In this document: one piece after another, positions 37,279-49,200 of the stretch
How the letters are laid out: every line of letters starts with the position of its first letter
Position numbering within the stretch: position 1 is the first letter of the stretch
NCBI GenBank assembly: GCA_036346395.1
Contig: CM070594.1
Location: forward strand, 28,367,385 to 28,431,384
From: Hsuehochloa calcarea
Lineage: Eukaryota; Streptophyta; Magnoliopsida; Poales; Poaceae
Length of the DNA: 64,000 nucleotides
Direction: 5' to 3'
Notes under the pieces: generated by a model
What the model saw: only the letters and a program-made list of their open reading frames with translations
Databases searched by the model: none
Told to the model about the DNA's origin: nothing
Made by a program: the position numbers and the translations under genes

Positions 37279-37490
37279 ATTATATATTTCTTTGCCGCCA
37301 TACTAAATTGGTCCATTAAATGCAAAAGAAGTTCAAAAATGTCATCAAAAAAGGGTACTGACTGAATCAAAGTGAACTTTGTACCCCTCCAACGTGTCAA
37401 ATTGTCATCCAAACACCATTTGTGTTTATTCTTTTGTTTAGGTATTTCAACAAATTAAATCGTTGTCTTCCGTGATTGTCCTCCCTAGTT
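35777..37490. repeat. Tandem duplication of a ~0.85-kb unit
   Basis: Unit 1 is 35777-36644 and unit 2 is 36668-37490, both starting CCAGAAGGAAATCGATAGC and ending CTCCCTAGTT. Each holds a TA-rich microsatellite at the same place (36343-36391 and 37228-37276). They differ by indels: unit 2 has 12 extra bases near 36736, and parts are missing near 37020. Short minus-strand ORFs are shared, but no protein family is recognised. Confidence 0.85.
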
Positions 37491-38650
37491 TCTTGTGCAT
37501 GTCCGACTACCACCGTTGTTCTTGTACATTTTTTTAAAAGAAAGGCAACGCTTTTTTTATTAAACATCTTTTTTACTATATTTGAAAATGAACCATGCAT
37601 GTTTTGCAGCACTGCTTGGATTCATTTGTAACGTGGCGTTGCAAGCAGGGTCTGTTTTGGAAATAAGTTCGGGGTTACCTCTGTGTGGTTCCAAGTAGGG
37701 AATATTAATTTTTGTAAATAAGTTTGTGACAAGTTCATTTCTTAAAATAAGTTCTAAAAGTGTTTATTTAATTTAATAAAAAAATCCAGTCCAACAATCG
37801 CAAGCAGCTCTACGTTTTAGATTTTAGATTTCTTTTACCATATAAGTGCGCTAACTAATTTTGAGTAAGTTAATGAAATATATTTTAGATTTTAGGTCCA
37901 ACACGGCATACAGCTCTACGTTTGCTCACGCGGTAGCTAGCTAACCGTTGAAATATATACCATATCATTTGCAAGCAAGCATGCATGCATGATACCATGC
38001 CATTCTCTCTTTTCCCAGCCATCGAATTAAAAATTCGAATGTTTAGATTAACTGCTACGTACGTACGTACGTACGCACGCACGCTAAATAGCTACTAGTT
38101 GCTACCGCGTTTAGTGTGTATATCTATCGGCCTACGAGCGGATCTCGATTCTTCTTCTGCAGCTGAGCCGAATGACCTGGCCTGCATGCTCACCAACCCA
38201 ACCCAACCCAACCCAACCCAAGGATCCGTTCTGGTAAAACGCTAGGTAAGCAAATAATCAGACCGGCCGTCCAGGAAAGGCTAGTAGGGTCGGACTCGCC
38301 GGCTGACGATGCTATAATCCTTCTAGAAGAGAGACGATGCTATAATCCTTCTAGAAGAGATCGAGATTGATTTTCAGGTAGGAAAGAGGCGCGCGGTGAG
38401 AACAAAAGCAGGCCGAAAGAGAGAGAGACAAAAAAGGGTCGGACAGCGCGGGAGGCCCGCCATGGGCTCACCCGTCGTCACCGCGTTCGTCACGGCCACC
38501 CCGCGACGTCGCTGTCGCATTTTTGGTGCGGGCGTACGGTCGGCCTCGCCATCGCTCTCGCCAGGCCGTCCGTCCGTCCGTCCCCATCCATCCGAGTTTG
38601 GAATTTGGAGAGACCTCTCCTCCTTGGTTCTGGCTTATTTGTTAGGAAGG
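37491..38650. other. Intergenic, simple repeats and a GC-rich patch
   Basis: It contains ACGT/ACGC repeats (38053-38082), a run of CCCAA units (38193-38220) and a near-exact 30-bp tandem repeat around 38308-38360 (GATGCTATAATCCTTCTAGA twice). An ORF at 38396-38662 in the GC-rich patch has no recognised domain. Confidence 0.5.
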
Positions 38651-40230
38651 TCCTCGCCCTAATTTATAAAATTACTCCCTCGACTGCGGATGGGATCGGT
38701 TCACAGGATCCATGATCTTGGAATCATAAAGCTTTTAAATCTTGAATCAACTTTTTAAAGGGGTACACGTCCGAGCGCTAGGCCCGTACACCACGTTTCG
38801 TCGTTGGATTGTGTAAGGCGCCCTATCGTCGTCCATCTTGCCGATCTCCTCCGCCCCAACACTCGATACTCGTATAATTGCGCCCCAACACTCGATCAAA
38901 GACAATCCCGATCTCCTCCTTCCTCTTGTTCCTCCCCTCGCCAATCACCCATACAAGCACTACCAGCATCTGGAAAAATCAGAAGTTCAGGTTTTTTTTG
39001 TTCAAACGAATGTTGCGAACTATTACGAAAAATGTTACGGCTCATTCAAAACAATATTGTATACTGTTCTTTTGAATGTTGCATATGGACAAAAAAAATA
39101 TTGCATCTGAAGTAAAATAATATTTTATCAATACAAAAACAAGGTTGCACACTGTTCACGGTAATATTGTAATTTTTTCCTCCCTAAATTGACTATTTGC
39201 TAGTTTTGTAGTCATGAAGCATTTTGTTTGGTTATACATGTTCTCGGCAATGTTTAGTGAAAACAACACAGAGGACCGTGGTTGGGAGGGCGATGGGTGG
39301 TCAGATGAATCTGACCTCAGAAGAGCAGAATAGAAGAAACTCGATGGGAGAATTCCCCTAGCATGTGGTTTGTTTCGAAGCAACCAACCTCCGTGAGTGA
39401 AAGTGGTCCCGTTAGTCCATGGATTGCTATGAACCATAAATGAAACGTCTGAACCAAAATGATTTAATCGGACACACGACCCTTATCATTAACCCTTTTT
39501 AAAACGAAACGAGTAAGAGAGTGTATTAGTGTATCACAAGAAAACAAAAGCGGAGCGTGAAAGCCCTCGACTCATTGAAGGGCAAACAGAGAAGAAAGAA
39601 AGGGAAAGACAAATTGGAACAGCTAGAGTATGTTAATCGCCCGACATAAGGTACGTTAAATTCTGGCAATCTTGGCTATATAGTTCAGTTCGAGATCGTG
39701 GACGACAAACTAGAAGAGCCAACCCCGCACACAATACCTGATCCTTATTCTGCGGTCGCACTAGGGTTGCTCTTGCAATTCGGTGGAGAGGTGGGTGGCA
39801 GTGGTGCCTCGTTAACCCTAGGAGCAAGTGTGTCATGATACATGATTGGACTTGGGATGGAGGAGATTTTTTTGCCATGAGACTACGAGGCAAGGGTCCT
39901 AGGGATGCCCTCATTGCAAGAACATGTACTTAGGGGTGGCAACAGGGGCGAGGGTCCAGAGATGCCCCATTGCAAGAACATGTACTTAGGGGTGGCAACA
40001 GGCGAGGGGTCCTAGGGATGCCCTCGAGCCCTGGCCCGACTCCTGCTAGACCTCTCATGGGGAGACATCCCCAATCCCCGGTCCGCAAGAACCTGGCCCG
40101 ACCGTAGGGATACTTGATTTATCAATTTATATGTATTTAGACATACTTTTTAATCAAAATTTGAGTACCCGTGGGGGGATGGACGACTACATACCCCGGC
40201 ATCAATGGGGTAAACATATCTAAAAGTCCG
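38651..40230. other. Intergenic transposon remnants
   Basis: 39000-39180 repeats GTTGC/AATATTG words with poly-T/A, like a decayed DNA transposon edge. 39903-40018 is a ~57-bp tandem duplication containing TAGGGGTGGCAACAGG, a sequence typical of hAT-type ends in grasses. No gene seen. Confidence 0.45.
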
Positions 40231-40560
40231 TATAGAACCTAATTGTAGAGAACATATATACTCGAAAAAAACATATCATTTTTTTATTGCGGATAACTCA
40301 AGTAATCAAGCTAGGCGCATAAATCATACCAGCTAGCCAAACCAAGATGACGACGGTACCATGGAACAATTGCGCGATGCCAGCGTCAGCGGATTCGTTA
40401 TTACATCACGGCATGCGACACAATCCAATGTGCAACGGCGACCGTTGGGAGCGGAGCCGCCTCATCACAGACAGCTCGCCTTCCCCGGCCCCGCGCGTCA
40501 GTGAGGGGTGGGTCTTTCTTTTACGCGCGGCGCCCTTCACGTTGCATTGTTTTTAAGCCG
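40230..40560 (+). promoter_or_regulatory. Probable promoter region of the WD40 gene
   Basis: AT-rich sequence turning GC-rich just before the presumed leader exon. No unambiguous TATA box was identified, so the transcription start is not placed. The call rests on position only. Confidence 0.35.
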
Positions 40561-40649
40561 GCTACCGCCTCTCCCAGTTGATGCCTCCCCTTCTCTCCGC
40601 ATCTCCGCCGACCCCGGAGACACGAACTGCACGCCTTCGACGAATTTTG
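40545..40649 (+). other. Probable 5' non-coding exon of the WD40 gene
   Basis: Pyrimidine-rich, GC-rich leader-like sequence ending in a good donor, AATTTTG|GTAACC (GT at 40650). A plausible acceptor upstream of the start codon is TTTTCGCATGCAG|AC (AG at 42697-42698). Exon start is approximate; transcript data would decide. Confidence 0.45.
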
Positions 40650-42763
40650 GTAACCATTTCTTCTCTTCCCATCCCTACTGTTCTTCAGCATCATAACGAA
40701 TCAGTTCTTGCTTCTGTTTGTCGTTCTTCTTTTCCTGGATTTTTTCGGCTTCGCTTAAGCAATTCGTTCAAGAAGCACACCTACGGACCTACCTTTTTAC
40801 CCCATGGATGAATAAAGACCCATCGCGCTCGTCGTGTTCCTCATGCTCTGCACCCGCCCCACTCCCGTCGCCGGAGCCGCCGCCTTTTTCATCCTTTTCT
40901 ATCCACCCAACTTCTCCAACAGCTGCCGCGTGCCATCAAGGATGGGGCAATTTTGGAAGTTCAATTTTGCAATCTGAAAGTTTCCCAATTTTTTAGTCGA
41001 ATGGTCGGATTTCGCAGTTGGAACTTCTCGTGGGTTAATTTGCTGCTAATTGATGGATTTGGTCGCGAAGGGTGTAGCTTGTGAGTTGGTTTTTCTGGGT
41101 GCGCGTCATGTGTTTGTTGTTTTGCTCGCGGGGTCTTGCTGCCACGCCATGTGAGGTGCTGTTGCTTGTGGGAATTTTCTCATGGATGGAAGTTGAGAAG
41201 GGGATTCTTTTAGGTCGCTGTTGGGAATTGGAACATTCTGTGATTCGGGTGCCTGCTGTTCCTTCTATGTACGCAACTACGGGTTAATTCTTTATCGATG
41301 CTGCACGTTATGGTGTAAGTTTAGTGAGTTTGATGTTATCCGTACGAGGAAACGTACTGCGGAGTTGATACCATCTCGTAAAAATCTTACCGTGTAATTT
41401 GGGCAGCACTTCTTGGTGACGTTGTTTGGCAGTTTCGGCGTTTATGTCTAGTTTTGTGCTAACTAAGGAAAGAGTTTGGTACATTTTGGACCAGCGCAGC
41501 CTGCACGTTTTCTATTGAATTGAAAATTTTAGAGAATACTCTCCTGCTGTTTAGTTTAGTGGTTTTGAGGCATTTCTTTATTTATTTATTCAGCGACCTG
41601 TCATTCTTTTTGATTTTTTATTGGAAATTTGGTGCTCATCATGGAGACAATCTGCCCAATTTTTTAGTATGGGTTCCACTAGTTTCCAGTTGCTATTGTG
41701 CTTCTAGTGAGTTCCTTATAAGTTAGGCTGTTATGTTGAAGCCATAAGTAGCGGATTTGTGGTAACTATTGCCTCGTCAAATTGAGAACCTAATGCCATG
41801 TTCATAATCATGACAAGAATAAGGATAGGTACATTTGGTCGTTTCCTTTAGGTTATTGAATTATTTGTCAATTGTGTAGGGAATGACTGAGTGTAGAAGG
41901 GTCCAAGCCTCCGGCTATCAACCATACTGCCCTTGCTGGAATTGCCTGGACAGCTGGATTGCAAGCCTGTGCCCACGTTAAAATCTTCTTTTGGAGGTGA
42001 ATGCCGGCTTTCAGTTTTTTCCTCATATATTGAGTTTCCATTTGAACAGATTTAATGGCAATCCTCTGTACATAGAGGATACCAGATTTGATTTGTTTTG
42101 GGAAAATTATCTCAGCAACACTTACACCGCAAAAGATGGCCCTGGAAAATAGCACTATCTACTGTTATTCTTTTAAAAGATGATCAGGATACCATTATTC
42201 AATCTTTTTTCATTGGTTTCTCTCTGGCTAAGGCAACGTCTGATACTTGTTCCTCCCATTTTTGCCAAAGTGACGTCTAAATACTTTGAAGTTTCTTTAT
42301 CCCCCTCTAAGTTGTCATCAGCTGAGATGGATGAGGGTTATTTTTGTAGTTTTCCAGTGAGTAGTGTCATTTCCGTCGTAAACTTATTTGCAGTGTCATT
42401 TAGCGGTGATTCTCATTTGTAGTCTTATTTTCATGATCACATTGGGTGTTACTGAGCTAATTGGCCATTTACTTTTTTTAATAATAATTGAATTACCTGG
42501 AACAACTGATATGCTGGTAATTGTTCTCAAATATAAGCTGCATTGGAAGGGTGTTATTAAGATTCTTGTAACAGAGTATTGAATGAAGCTTAACAATTTA
42601 CAAATCTTTTGTCAAATTCTATGTAAGACCTTTTACCTTTTTGGAGAGTTTCTTTGGATAATTAAGAATACTCACTAGTAATTGTTTTTCGCATGCAGAC
42701 TATTGTAGTAATATATCAATTGAATTATTATTTGGAGCTTAGGTATTCAGTGAATATCTAGCA

Positions 42764-42802
42764 ATGGAAGGTTCTTTGGTTATTTTGGAATGTGACCAAT
42801 GA
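42764..42802 (+). other. Possible upstream ORF in the leader (12 codons)
   Basis: If transcription includes 42699-42846, this ATG...TGA lies 45 bases before the main start codon and does not overlap it. It may temper translation; this is inference only. Confidence 0.3.
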
Positions 42803-42846
42803 CTTCTTAAACAGTAATACAGTGTTCATTAAGTCACTAGCCAAAC

Positions 42847-43215
42847 ATGCGCCGGAAACGGAAGACACATCATGGGGGATCATCTCAACAAGAACAAGCC
42901 AGTCCTGCTCTTGCAAATGAATTATTTGCGATTGATGATGAGGTTTCCCATCTTACTAGGCTTAAATCAGAGCCAAGTGAGAGAACTCGTGCATCCCTTC
43001 ATGCTGGCCAAAAGAGGCCTATCTCAACATTCAAGCTGTTGTCTGGTAGAGAATCCAATTGCTCTGGGATTGGTAGATTCTCTTCGGCTGATTGCTCTTA
43101 TGCTCTTCGCAAACACCTACCAGTGAAAGGCCCATGGTGTGTTGATGACATGGATAGTGAAGCATACATCTCACAATTCTCTTCAGATGGTTCCCTACTC
43201 ATTGGTGGGTTCCGG
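42847..43215 (+). CDS. LEC14B: WD40 gene, coding exon 1
   Basis: Codes 123 residues from MRRKRKTHH to LLIGGFR. Donor CGG|GTATGTG, phase 0. It includes the conserved pre-propeller segment with FSSADCSYALRKHLPVKGPW. Confidence 0.9.
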
Positions 43216-46200
43216 GTATGTGATTGTGCTATTATGGGGAAGAATCTAACCATACATGTTTTACGCTTTGTTCATATACCTTGATGTGCAAAATGTTGTG
43301 ATGTGGGTGGCTAATTGATGCCAAAATATAATCAGGGAGGTCACATCAGAATCTACAATGCTGAGAAACAGTGGAAGATTCATAAAGATATAATCTGCAA
43401 AAGGCTGCGGTGGACAGTTTCAGATATTGCTCTCTCACCTGATCAACGATACCTAGTAAGCCACTTATGCACTGAATTCGTTATTTGGCCTGGAAATAGT
43501 AACCCTTTTCATGTTGTTTACTCTATTTGAGCTTCTAGCTAACTTAATTCATTTTTTCTCTGTAAAACCTATCAACATACTTATATGCTTTCCCGATCTT
43601 TGACAAATGAGCTTTCATATGATTATGCATTTTCCATATTATGTCCAGATTCATGCAAAATACTTTGTGCAGTTTATCATATTACTAGTTACTTAAATGA
43701 ATTTCACGTCCACCTGGTTGAACAGTATTTATGAAAATAGGATGCCTTTTAGTACCCTATTTTGTTCTTTGTTTCCTCATATCTGGAGATGGACCCTTCG
43801 TTTATTTCTTCTTCTTAATGTTGGTGTTAATATGACAGATTTGAGTCATGGTATATTGTATCCAAAAAAGGTGAGTGTTTGCTATGTTCGACTTAGGACA
43901 TTAGCACCTTCAAAACCTTTCAATCTGCAATTTTGCATAAACATTTCATCCTCATGAGTTAAATGGCATCTACCCCAGGCACAAAAGCCTTAATTTCTTC
44001 AAAGATATAAAAGTCAATCACAGTTACATGACTCTTTACTTTACTGCCATTGATATATTTCATCCAAGAAAATTGTTGCTTATCTTGTTAACATTTTAGA
44101 CACTCCCTTGTATGTTCCTACAAATTTTATTATATATGCAATCTTTGAGAATTGAGTAAGATGCAGATAGCCTCACATTTTTTTCATAACTTCACAACTT
44201 CGTAATTGTCCTATTTGCTTTCACCATTTTAGAAATATATGCACTAATTTCTACCCATGATTTATGGCAAGTCATTCTTAGCTGTCTCACTGACTTCATG
44301 AGGTTATGCTTGCAGGTAGTTCAAGTTTATTTGTATATTTATTTTATACCTAAAGTGCTATTGATACTTTTTGCAGGCTTATTCCAGTCTGTCGCCTACT
44401 GTTCACATAGTAAATGTTCAGAATGCTGTAAAGGAATCACATGCTAATATTACAGTATGTCCTCTCCTCTAATTTTTTTTACTATGCTCAAGTCTGATGA
44501 ATAAGTCCCTGTACTGTGGTCTTTGTGGGGTAGGTTTGTACAGCAGCTTTAAGGACAGCATCTTGACTGTCATAGGACAGCATCTTGACTGTCCTATGAC
44601 AATGACTTTAAGGACAACATCTTGGTATGTCATAGGACAACATCTTGACTGTCATGGGGCAATGACTTTAAGGACAACATCTTGGTGTCATAGGGCAATA
44701 TCTTGACTGTCATAGGACAACATCTTAGGATAGCATCTTAGCATATGCTTGGTGGTTGGCGACCTATAAATATGTATCCCCAACCCCTCAGGTTGGCATG
44801 GCATTGTGTTAGAAATAAACAAAGAAAAATTGCCTCATCTCCAAGTGTCATCCTCTCCATGAGAGTAAGGATCTTGCTAACACCAACAGCAAGACTCCAG
44901 CGAGTAACAAGTGGTATCAGAGCCTTACTATCCTGTAGCTTGAGCATCTCTTGCTCATCTCCGTCTCCGGCCTCGCATGACCCGGCCGTGCGGCAGCGAC
45001 TCCATTTCCCCCGCCACTCCTCCGGAGGCGAGGCGGCGGACTCGTCGAAGCAACCCTCTCTCCGCGCGACCATTTCGATGCGCCATGTCCGCGAGGCGAT
45101 CTCGGCCTTCGGTCGCCTCGAGCACTCGGCGTCAGCAGACGGCCGAGCTTCGCCGCAGAGCAGCGTGTATGGCAGCAATGTAGAGAGACGTGCGCAAATG
45201 CCGAAAAAAAGCGTCAAAAGTGGCGGCGGCGGAGCGGCGGCAAAGACCAGAGCGGAGAGTGAAGCGGCGGCGGCGGCGAAATACGGCGAGCGTGGCGGCG
45301 GCGAGGTCAAGGCTCTGCAGCGGCAAAGAATAGCAGACTCCATATCCGTGATAGATGCGCCGACGCGGACCTTGAGCATTGGAGAGGAGGCGTAGCGGCG
45401 GCGGCGCGATGGGCGGCACCCAAGCCACGCCAGCGAGCGCGGCGGCCCAGATAAGCGCGGACGCGGCGCGGCTCTGGAGGAGCGCGCGACGGCGGCGACG
45501 TCTGGTCGACGGAGCGCGCAGCCTTCACGAGCGACGCGGCTCTCCCCGACGACAGTACCATGGTCACCACGGTACGGTGTCGTCGGGGCGTCGGCCCGGC
45601 GGCGGGTGGCCTACCCTCACCAAGACCAACTATGTAGAGTGGGTTGCGGTGATGAGGTAAACTCGGTCCGCATATGTGGGATGCGATCCGGACGGCGGCG
45701 TCGACTACGACCGGGATCGGCGGCGCCGGATGCTCTCATCATCGCTGCGATCCGCCCGAGATGCGATTCTCGCTTACCAACAAGCGGTATCAAAGAGGCT
45801 TGGGACGCCATCGCCGCAAAGACGACGGCAGCGGCGGCCGCGCGCGCAAGTCTACATTGCGGCGCCGCCGCGCGGAGTGGGAGCACGCAGCTTTCAAGCG
45901 GTGAGGGCGTGGATGACTTTGTTCTCGTCTCAACACTCATTGCGGTAGTGCGATTCGGCGGCGACACCTACGGCGAGGAGAGAGGCGTGGAAAAGCTCTT
46001 CCGCCGCGTCCCGAGAAGTACAAGCGACGGCCCGTTTGATCGAGTCTCTTTGGACCACTCCACGATGACGATCGAAGAGCGTTGGGTCGCCTCAAGGTTG
46101 TTGACGGCGATGAGCCACAGCGCCTCTCGGGACCCGTCTCCGGGTGGCGGAAGCTCCTCCTCGCTCGGGAGCAGTGGGTGGCGGCCAAGGTGGCGGGAAG

Positions 46201-49200
46201 AAGAGGAGCCTTCTTCCACGACAAAGACATAAGCATGGCAGCGGCAGCGCGCAAAGACGCCGAGCATGGGCGCGAGGGCGTCTTAGAGGTAATGATCGTG
46301 GGCGCCAGGCGGCGCGCATTGCAAGCAAAAAGCCGACGCGAGGCGACTCTTGCCACAAGCTGCGGCAAGCTTGGTCATTGGGCGAGTTGTCGGCGGCCAC
46401 GCGCGGCGAGCCCACGTCGCGAGCGAGAGGAGGAAGCGGCCGGCTCATTCATTGCTCATGCGAGCATCGAACTACCTCCGGCATGCCGGCCGCGATGGCT
46501 CTCCTCCACCTTGCGAGCCAAAAGCACATGCCTCTCCTCGGCTCGGCTCCGAACGACAAGGCGGCGGGTGGTGCCTCGACACCGCGCCGCCCATCACATG
46601 ACCGGTCAGCGGAGTTCTTCGCGAGTTTGACTCGGCGTTGAGGCTCCGTCAAGTTTGGGGCGCCTCGGCGTGGAAATCAAGGGCGTCGGTTCCATCATCT
46701 TCGCGCCATGTCGGTGAGCACGGTACGCTCACCGGCGTCTACTACATCCCCCGACCTGCGGAACTCCATCATCGGCTTGGGACGGCTCGATGAAGCGGCT
46801 CGTGTCGAGATCGAGCACGCGAAGTCTTCTGATTTGGGATCTTCGTCGCCGCCTTCTTGCCAAGGTAACCGAGCGCAAATCGACTCTACATGCTTCACGT
46901 GCGGTGGCACAACCCTCTGTCTCGGCGCTCGTCGGACGACGAGGCGTGGCAGCCGCACGAGCGCTTTGGGCACCTTAACCCGAGGCCACAGGCGGCTCGG
47001 TGCCATGGAAATGGTGCGAGGCCTCTGGTGCCTTGACCATGTGGAAGCGATTCTGCGGCGTCTGCGTGTTGACGAAGCGAGCGACTCCTTTCCCAAAGCG
47101 AGTTTAGAGCCAAGGAGAGGTTCGAGCTTCGTGCGGGGACTTGTGTGGCGGTGACACCGCCACACCGAGAGAACGACGCTACTTCTTCTTTGCTTGTCGA
47201 CGATCTCTCCCGCTACATGGGTGATGGTCCTCGGCGGCAAGGGAGAGTGCTGCGGACGCCATCGAGCGCCTGTAATTGCTGCCGCGAGGCGAGTCGCGGC
47301 CGCAGTCTGCGCGTCTTTGCGCCTGACAGAACAACAGCGGCCAATTCACGGCGGTGAATCGCGTCGTCTTCGCGCTAATGAGGGCATTCAGCGCCACTAC
47401 TCGGCTACCGCATGACCCGCAGCAGAGCGGTGTCGTCGGCGGCGCAACGAGCGGTTGTGGGGATGGCTCGGGCCTCCTCAGCGAGAGGATACCGGGCCGT
47501 CTTCGGGAGAGGCGGTGGTGACGGTCGTCTACATCCTCAGCCGCCGCCTACCAAGGCGCTTGATGGCGGGGCCGCGTCTGAGGCTTAGCATGGGCGCAAG
47601 CCGGCGGTCTCCCACTTGCGGGTCTTGGCTCTCGCGTTCGCCAAGGAGCTTGGTCACATCGGTAAGCTCGGCGACGGGAGCACTCGGGAGTGTTCATCGG
47701 CTCTGCGGAGGGCTCGAAGGCTCACCGCATCCTCAACCTGTCACCACAGTAGCGTCCGCGTCTCGCGTGGCGTTGTGTTCGACGAAGCGGCGGGCGTGGG
47801 ACAAGGCGGTGGGCGACGGTTCGACTTCGACTCGTGGGGACTTTGTTGTCGACTCGTCCATTTCGAGAAGCGGAGAGCTAGCGGCTCGTCTTCACCGAGC
47901 TCGTCCACCTCGACACCTTGCTCGCCACGGCTCCGGCGAGTGCTCCGCCACCTTCCAACGCCGCCGCTCGCCCGCTCTCTCGCACCGGCTCGCTCTCTCT
48001 GCCGGAGGCCACACCACCGGATCGGCCCCAATAACCGGTCCCACGACGAGCGGCGCATGGTGGAGTTCGCTACTCATTGTCTCACGACGAGGACCGCGTC
48101 GACGCCTACCACGACGACGAGCCTCTACGCTATCGTACCATGGACAACATCCTCGGCGGCGGCCCATCCACAGGTCGGCGCGCCGACGACTTCGAGGCGA
48201 GCGCTTGGCGTCACGACGACGGCGAGCCTCGTTCCTTCGCCGAGCGGAGAGACGCGGCATGGCGTGTCGCGATGAGCGAGAGATGGACGCCGTCGAGCGG
48301 AACCGGGCGTGGGAGCGGGCGGATCTTCCCGCCGGCCACCGGCGATCACCCTTAAGTGGGTGTTCAAGGTGAAGCGGGATGGCCGGCGCCATCATCAAGC
48401 ACAAGGCTCGCTTGGTGGCACGAGGTTTCATGCGGCGGGGAGAAGTCGACCGATGGCGCCTTCGCGCCCGTCGCGCGCATGGAGTCCGTTCGTCTTCTCC
48501 TCGCACTTGCGGCCAGGGAGGATTGGCGCGTCCATCACATGGACGTCAAGTCCGCCTTCCTCAGCGGCGACTTGAAGGAGGAGGCCTCGTCCGTCGGCCG
48601 CCGGAATTCGTCATCCCCGGCAAGGAGGCAAGGTTCTCCACTGCGCAAGGCCCTCTATGGCTTGCGGCAGCACCACGAGCCCGAACGCTAAGTGGACTCC
48701 ATCCTCAAGCAAATGGGGTTCAGCAGAGCGCGCACGCAGGTCGCGGTCTACCGGCGGGCAAAGCGGCAACGCCTGGCGGTGGCGTCTCGTCGCCGACACT
48801 GCTGATCACGAGCTCCAAGGAGGCGAGGTCGAGGCGTTCAAGGCGGAGATGAAGACCGCCTTCGGATGGCGACTTGGGGCTCCTCCTTCTACACGGGATC
48901 GAGGTCCACCAGACGGCTCGATATCTCCCGGCGGACCAGCCTCGCCAAGCGCACCGTCGAAGTGGGCGGGCTCACCGATCGCAACCCGACCCACACTCCT
49001 ATGGAGGAGAGGTGGCCGAGTCGTGAGAGCACGGCGGAGGAGGTGGGCGCGACGCGATCTGCGGCGCGATCGTGGGCGACCTCGCTACCTCGTCCACACG
49101 CGTCAGTTTGGCGTTCGCCGTCGGCTCGTCGGTCGGTTCATGCGGCGACCGACGGCGAGCATCGGCGGCCGTGAAGAGGATCCTCCGATGCGTTGCGGGC

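Noticed and set aside
38396..38662. 88-codon GC-rich ORF upstream of the WD40 gene
   Set aside because: No recognised domain; composition and simple repeats suggest chance.
44738..45395. Overlapping long ORFs on both strands over the Copia leader
   Set aside because: They cross the LTR and primer-binding site and exist in opposite frames of a GC-rich tract; not separate genes.
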